Source: Eisenbergiella intestinigallinarum (lineage in GTDB: Bacteria > Bacillota > Clostridia > Lachnospirales > Lachnospiraceae). From it: 17,918 nt of DNA. The DNA lies in the NCBI GenBank assembly GCA_019120115.1, contig DWVS01000182.1:1-17918 (forward strand). Reading direction: 5' to 3'. Shown here in pieces: positions 15,282 through 17,918 of the stretch. The notes beneath the pieces were generated by a model. That model made no database searches, was not told the DNA's origin, and was given only the letters and a program-made list of their open reading frames with translations. How positions within the stretch are numbered: the first letter of the stretch is position 1; every line of letters begins with the position of its first letter. The translations under genes were made by a program, and so were the position numbers.

Positions 15282-15527
15282 TCAGGATTCCAGCAGAAAA
15301 TCCATGATATTCTTCTGACGGATTCCGCCCCGGTTGATCCGCAGCAGGGTATCGGTGGACAGCACAAGCTTTTCATAGTTGTCAGGGATCGCTTCCAGAG
15401 GGCCGAATTCACGGTCCATATTTTCAGGTGTGAGCACATAGCAGACCTGGATGTAGAGCCGCTCATCCGTCCTGCCGGCAACAAAATCCACCTCCGCCCC
15501 TGTCTGAATCACATATGGAATGCTTTT
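15282..15527 (-). pseudogene. C-terminal remnant of DUF4143-type ATPase
   Basis: The minus-strand frame encodes GAEVDFVAGRTDERLYIQV and continues through REFGPLEAIPDNYEKLVLST to a C-terminal RQKNIMDFLLES. This is the nuclease-like C-terminal end of the AAA ATPases with a DUF4143 domain (often about 400 residues, common in anaerobes). Only about 80 residues remain; a stop (TAA at 15530-15528) closes the frame upstream and no ATPase part follows in any frame up to the divergent promoters. The fragment has no good ATG; GTG 15512 is the only start-like codon. I read it as a decayed gene left after a deletion. Its stop is TGA at 15284-15282, shortly before the terminator of the opposite operon. 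Confidence 0.7.
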
Positions 15528-15640
15528 TTATGCCTCCGGCCGCCGCGTGTTCTCGGGATAATCAAGTGTGAGACCGGACACCGGCGATACGGCTGCATCC
15601 TTTGATGAGCCATACTCCTCCCAGAACCGGAAACTCTTTT

Positions 15641-15669
15641 ATTATAAACCTGAAATTGGGGTTTGACAA
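15641..15669 (-). promoter_or_regulatory. Minus-strand promoter facing the remnant gene
   Basis: On the minus strand: -35 TTGTCA (15669-15664), 17-bp spacer, -10 TATAAT (15646-15641). It points to the ATPase remnant; a short 34-codon frame with GGGAGG close before its ATG (15613) is the first thing downstream. Its -35 box overlaps that of the opposite T-box promoter by five bases. Confidence 0.65.
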
Positions 15670-15691
15670 GTAAGAGAGGATGTGTTACTGT
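15663..15691 (+). promoter_or_regulatory. Promoter of the tyrS leader
   Basis: -35 TTGACA (15663-15668), 17-bp spacer ending in TGT, -10 TACTGT (15686-15691). The -10 is weak but the TGN just before it makes an extended -10. Predicted start is near 15698, a sensible distance before stem I of the T-box. Confidence 0.55.
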
Positions 15692-15697
15692 AATGAC

Positions 15698-16018
15698 AGT
15701 TTTAGAGAAATGAATCATTTTCCAGAAACTGTGATGGGAAGAAGTAGGTGAAGGCACAGGCCCACAGAAAGCAGCCGGCTGATGAGAGGCGCGGGAAAAG
15801 CCGATCTGAATACATCCCGGAGTTCTGCACCCAAACCGCAAGGGAGTAGGCTGCAGCGGAGGCACCCGTTATTGTGCAGGAGTATCGCGAGACCGTGTGG
15901 ACTGCAGCCGCCGGAGAAGCCGTACTTGATGAGGCAGCCGGTGTGAGCCGTCTGCGAAGAAAGGTGGTAACACGATGAGAATCGTCCTTTCTCCTGAAAA
16001 GGGAGAGGGGATTTTTTT
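15698..16018 (+). promoter_or_regulatory. Tyrosine T-box riboswitch
   Basis: An untranslated leader that binds uncharged tRNA-Tyr and then allows readthrough into tyrS. Stem I shows the AGTA motif (15743-15746), the distal part around GCAGCCGGCTGATGAGAGGC, and the specifier loop GAATACATC, whose TAC (15811-15813) is a tyrosine codon followed by the usual purine. The T-box sequence AAGGTGGTAACACG (15961-15974) holds the antiterminator bulge TGGT (15965-15968), which fits the ACCA end expected of tRNA-Tyr. It ends with terminator stem TCCTTTCTCC / GGAGAGGGGA (15985-15994 with 16002-16011) and seven T. T-box, specifier and downstream gene agree on tyrosine. The T-box differs from the common GGUACCGCG form at two bases, a known kind of variation. 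Confidence 0.93.
15985..16018 (+). terminator. T-box regulated terminator
   Basis: Ten-pair stem with two G-U pairs, 7-nt loop, then TTTTTTT (16012-16018). It is the off-state structure of the tyrosine T-box. Confidence 0.88.
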
Positions 16019-16030
16019 ATGCCCGAAAAA

Positions 16031-16160
16031 TCAGATTAAAATGCCGCTGACGCGGCGGAAAGGTAAGGCGGATGAAATCCTGTGGATTTCATCCTGGAAA
16101 TTAGCCTTGCGGCTAATTTCTCAGATTAAAATGCCGCTAAAGCGGCAAGAAAAGAGGTAA
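16031..16160 (+). repeat. Second copy of hairpin repeat, one unit plus a partial
   Basis: Same element as before the aminopeptidase. One full 90-bp unit has type 1 GCCGC / GCGGC (16043-16056), type 2 GGATGAAATCC / GGATTTCATCC (16070-16094) and type 3 GAAATTAGCC / GGCTAATTTC (16097-16120). A partial unit repeats type 1 (16133-16146) and ends in AAGAAAAGAGGTAAAA, the ribosome binding site of tyrS. The 18-base boundary TCAGATTAAAATGCCGCT occurs twice, at 16031 and 16121. It follows the T-box terminator by 12 bases, so it belongs to the readthrough transcript only. Confidence 0.9.
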
Positions 16161-16162
16161 AA

Positions 16163-17386
16163 ATGCAGGTATTTGAGGAACTGAGAGCGAGAGGGCTGCT
16201 GGCGCAGCTGACGGATGAGGAAGAGATCAGGGAGATGGTGAACGCGGGAAAGGCCACGTTTTACATTGGCTTTGATCCTACGGCGGACAGCCTTCATGTG
16301 GGACATTTCATGGCGCTGTGCCTGATGAAGCGGCTGCAGATGGCCGGAAACAGGCCCATTGCGCTGCTGGGCGGCGGTACGGGTATGATCGGAGACCCCT
16401 CCGGCAGAAGCGACATGCGCACCATGATGACGAAGGAAACCATCGACCATAACTGTGAATGCTTTAAGAAGCAGATGAGCAAGTTCATTGATTTCTCAGA
16501 AGGAAAGGCCATTCTGGCGAACAATGCCGACTGGCTGCTGAACCTGAATTACATCGAGCTGCTGCGCGACGTGGGAGCCTGCTTCTCCGTCAACAACATG
16601 CTCCGCGCGGAATGCTACAAGCAGAGAATGGAAAAGGGCTTAAGCTTCCTGGAATTCAACTACATGATCATGCAGAGCTACGACTTCCTGATGCTTTACC
16701 AGAAATACGGCTGCAACATGCAGTTCGGCGGGGATGACCAGTGGAGCAACATGCTGGGCGGCACGGAGCTGATCAGAAGAAAGCTTGGAAAGAACGCCTA
16801 TGCGATGACCATCACCCTTCTCTTAAATTCTGAAGGCAAGAAGATGGGCAAGACCCAGAAGGGCGCAGTATGGCTGGATCCCAACAAGACCTCTCCCTTT
16901 GAGTTCTACCAGTACTGGAGAAACATTGCGGACGCAGATGTGCTCAAGTGCCTCCGGATGCTCACCTTCCTTCCCATCGAGCAGATCGACGAGATGGATA
17001 AATGGGAGGGCAGCCAGCTGAATACGGCGAAGGAGATTCTGGCCTTCGAACTGACCAAACTGGTACATGACGAGGCGGAGGCGCAGAAGGCGCAGGAGAG
17101 CGCCAGAGCGCTGTTTGGAAGCGGAACCGCGGCGGAGATGCCCACGGCGAAACTGTCCGAAGCCGATCTGAAGGACGGCAATATTGATATCCTCGACCTG
17201 CTGGTGAAATCCGGTCTGGTGAGCTCCCGCTCAGAAGGCCGCCGCGCGGTAGAACAGGGCGGCGTATCCATGGACGGAGAGAAGGTTACGGACTTCCGGG
17301 CGACGTTTGCCGGCGAAGATTTCCACGGAGAAGGAAAGGTCCTGAAGCGTGGAAAGAAGAACTTCAAGAGAGTGATAGTGGAGTAA
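16163..17386 (+). CDS. tyrS: Tyrosyl-tRNA synthetase
   Basis: Class I synthetase that charges tRNA-Tyr in the cytoplasm. The 407 residues show YIGFDPTADSLHVGHFMA with the HIGH-type motif HVGH (45-48), ALLGGGTGMIGDPSGRS (67-83), QFGGDDQWSNMLGG for tyrosine recognition, the KMSKS-type loop KMGKT (227-231), and a C-terminal S4 RNA-binding domain (LLVKSGLVSSRSEGRRAVEQ onward, from about 343). KMGKT with glycine in place of the first serine is usual in this TyrRS group. ATG 16163 follows AAAGAGG, which lies in the partial hairpin-repeat unit. Regulation is by the upstream tyrosine T-box. A GNAT gene follows five bases after the stop, so they share a transcript. Confidence 0.97.
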   Translation: MQVFEELRARGLLAQLTDEEEIREMVNAGKATFYIGFDPTADSLHVGHFMALCLMKRLQMAGNRPIALLGGGTGMIGDPSGRSDMRTMMTKETIDHNCECFKKQMSKFIDFSEGKAILANNADWLLNLNYIELLRDVGACFSVNNMLRAECYKQRMEKGLSFLEFNYMIMQSYDFLMLYQKYGCNMQFGGDDQWSNMLGGTELIRRKLGKNAYAMTITLLLNSEGKKMGKTQKGAVWLDPNKTSPFEFYQYWRNIADADVLKCLRMLTFLPIEQIDEMDKWEGSQLNTAKEILAFELTKLVHDEAEAQKAQESARALFGSGTAAEMPTAKLSEADLKDGNIDILDLLVKSGLVSSRSEGRRAVEQGGVSMDGEKVTDFRATFAGEDFHGEGKVLKRGKKNFKRVIVE

Positions 17387-17391
17387 CTGCC

Positions 17392-17918
17392 ATGAGAGAA
17401 GCGGCTGTTTTCGAGGAAGCATCTGCGGCAGGAGAAAACAGGGATTGCGCAAAAAAGGAAGAGAAGGACAGCATCCGCCTTATGCGGGCGGAGCTGTCCG
17501 ATGCAAAAGAACTGCATGAAATGCAGAAGATCTGTTTTCAGCCGATTCTGGAAAAATATCAGGATTATGAACTCAATCCTGCCGCAGAACCGTTGGAAAA
17601 AACGATCAGCAGACTGCAGGAGAACTTTACGGATTTTTATTTTATCATGCTTGGAAATCGGAAAATCGGCGGGGTAAGGGTCCGGCATTGGGATCAGAAA
17701 TGTAAGCTTGGGCCGATTTTTCTTCTGACAGAATATCAGGGGGTTGGATACGCCCAGGAGGCGATCCGTCAGGCAGAGGCAGAATATCCGGAAAGCATTC
17801 TCTGGGAACTGGAAACCATTCTCCAGGAGCCGAAGCTTCGCCATCTTTATGAAAAGATGGGATACCGCAGAACAGGAAAAACGGAGCGGGTCAAGGATGG
17901 TATGGATCTGGTTTATTA
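17392..17918 (+). CDS. GNAT acetyltransferase, cut by window end
   Basis: An acetyl-CoA-dependent N-acyltransferase of the GNAT fold; substrate unknown. About 175 codons are present and no stop is reached. After a 30-residue charged lead, the domain starts at IRLMRAELSDAKELHEMQ. The acetyl-CoA loop is YQGVGYAQEAI, matching the Q/R-x-x-G-x-G/A pattern, and the last part HLYEKMGYRRTGKTERVKDG is the usual C-terminal strand-helix. ATG 17392 sits five bases after tyrS; GGAG at the end of tyrS lies eight bases upstream. A later ATG at 17482 would match the domain boundary more closely but lacks a ribosome binding site. Confidence 0.85.
   Translation, partial: MREAAVFEEASAAGENRDCAKKEEKDSIRLMRAELSDAKELHEMQKICFQPILEKYQDYELNPAAEPLEKTISRLQENFTDFYFIMLGNRKIGGVRVRHWDQKCKLGPIFLLTEYQGVGYAQEAIRQAEAEYPESILWELETILQEPKLRHLYEKMGYRRTGKTERVKDGMDLVY

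Noticed and set aside
15509..15613. 34-codon minus-strand frame behind the divergent promoter
   Set aside because: Ribosome binding site is too close to the ATG, the basic translation matches no family I know, and it overlaps the ATPase remnant in another frame.
15975..16160. 61-codon frame from the T-box to just before tyrS
   Set aside because: It begins in the T-box antiterminator, passes through the terminator and the hairpin repeat, and has no ribosome binding site of its own.
16906..17844. 312-codon minus-strand frame opposite tyrS and the GNAT gene
   Set aside because: Antisense of the tyrS C-terminus and of an acetyltransferase with a clear acetyl-CoA loop; no own features.

Overview
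The window looks like a chromosomal segment of an anaerobic Firmicute of class Clostridia, most likely a Lachnospiraceae-type organism. The evidence is protein character (citrate synthase of about 455 residues, three-domain M24 aminopeptidase, SpoIID-type protein), a tyrosine T-box leader, intrinsic terminators, purine-rich ribosome binding sites and moderately high GC in coding DNA. No phage, plasmid, insertion sequence or CRISPR array was seen.

Layout, left to right. (1) A citrate synthase gene on the minus strand, cut by the window edge at or just before its stop codon. Its own promoter and a ~130-nt leader can fold as a terminator/antiterminator pair. (2) Divergent deoC (deoxyribose-phosphate aldolase), then an Xaa-Pro aminopeptidase. 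The whole deoC-aminopeptidase gap is a tandem array of hairpins with a ~90-bp period. (3) A promoter, a structured ~215-nt RNA (best guess 6S RNA) and a strong terminator, followed by a SpoIID/LytB-domain membrane protein and a translationally coupled YihY/BrkB-family membrane protein. (4) A perfect-consensus promoter driving an Lrp/AsnC regulator, followed by a polar amino acid ABC importer (ATPase, lipoprotein receptor, two permeases), a ketopantoate-reductase-family enzyme, a PLP aminotransferase and a cytidylate-kinase-like protein, ended by a terminator. (5) A gene-poor stretch with a C-terminal remnant of a DUF4143-type ATPase and divergent promoters with overlapping -35 boxes. (6) A tyrosine T-box, a second copy of the hairpin repeat, tyrS, and a GNAT acetyltransferase cut by the window edge.

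Functional reading. Region 4 looks like an amino acid uptake and 2-oxoacid processing unit: import, transamination, then reduction of an oxoacid, under a feast/famine regulator; the substrate cannot be read from sequence. tyrS is controlled by tRNA-Tyr charging through the T-box (UAC specifier, UGGU antiterminator bulge, terminator with seven T).

The least explained structure is the hairpin repeat in front of the aminopeptidase and tyrS. Three hairpin types recur in fixed order, stems keep pairing despite base changes in both arms, and the last partial unit carries the ribosome binding site of the downstream gene in both places. I do not recognise it as a named element.
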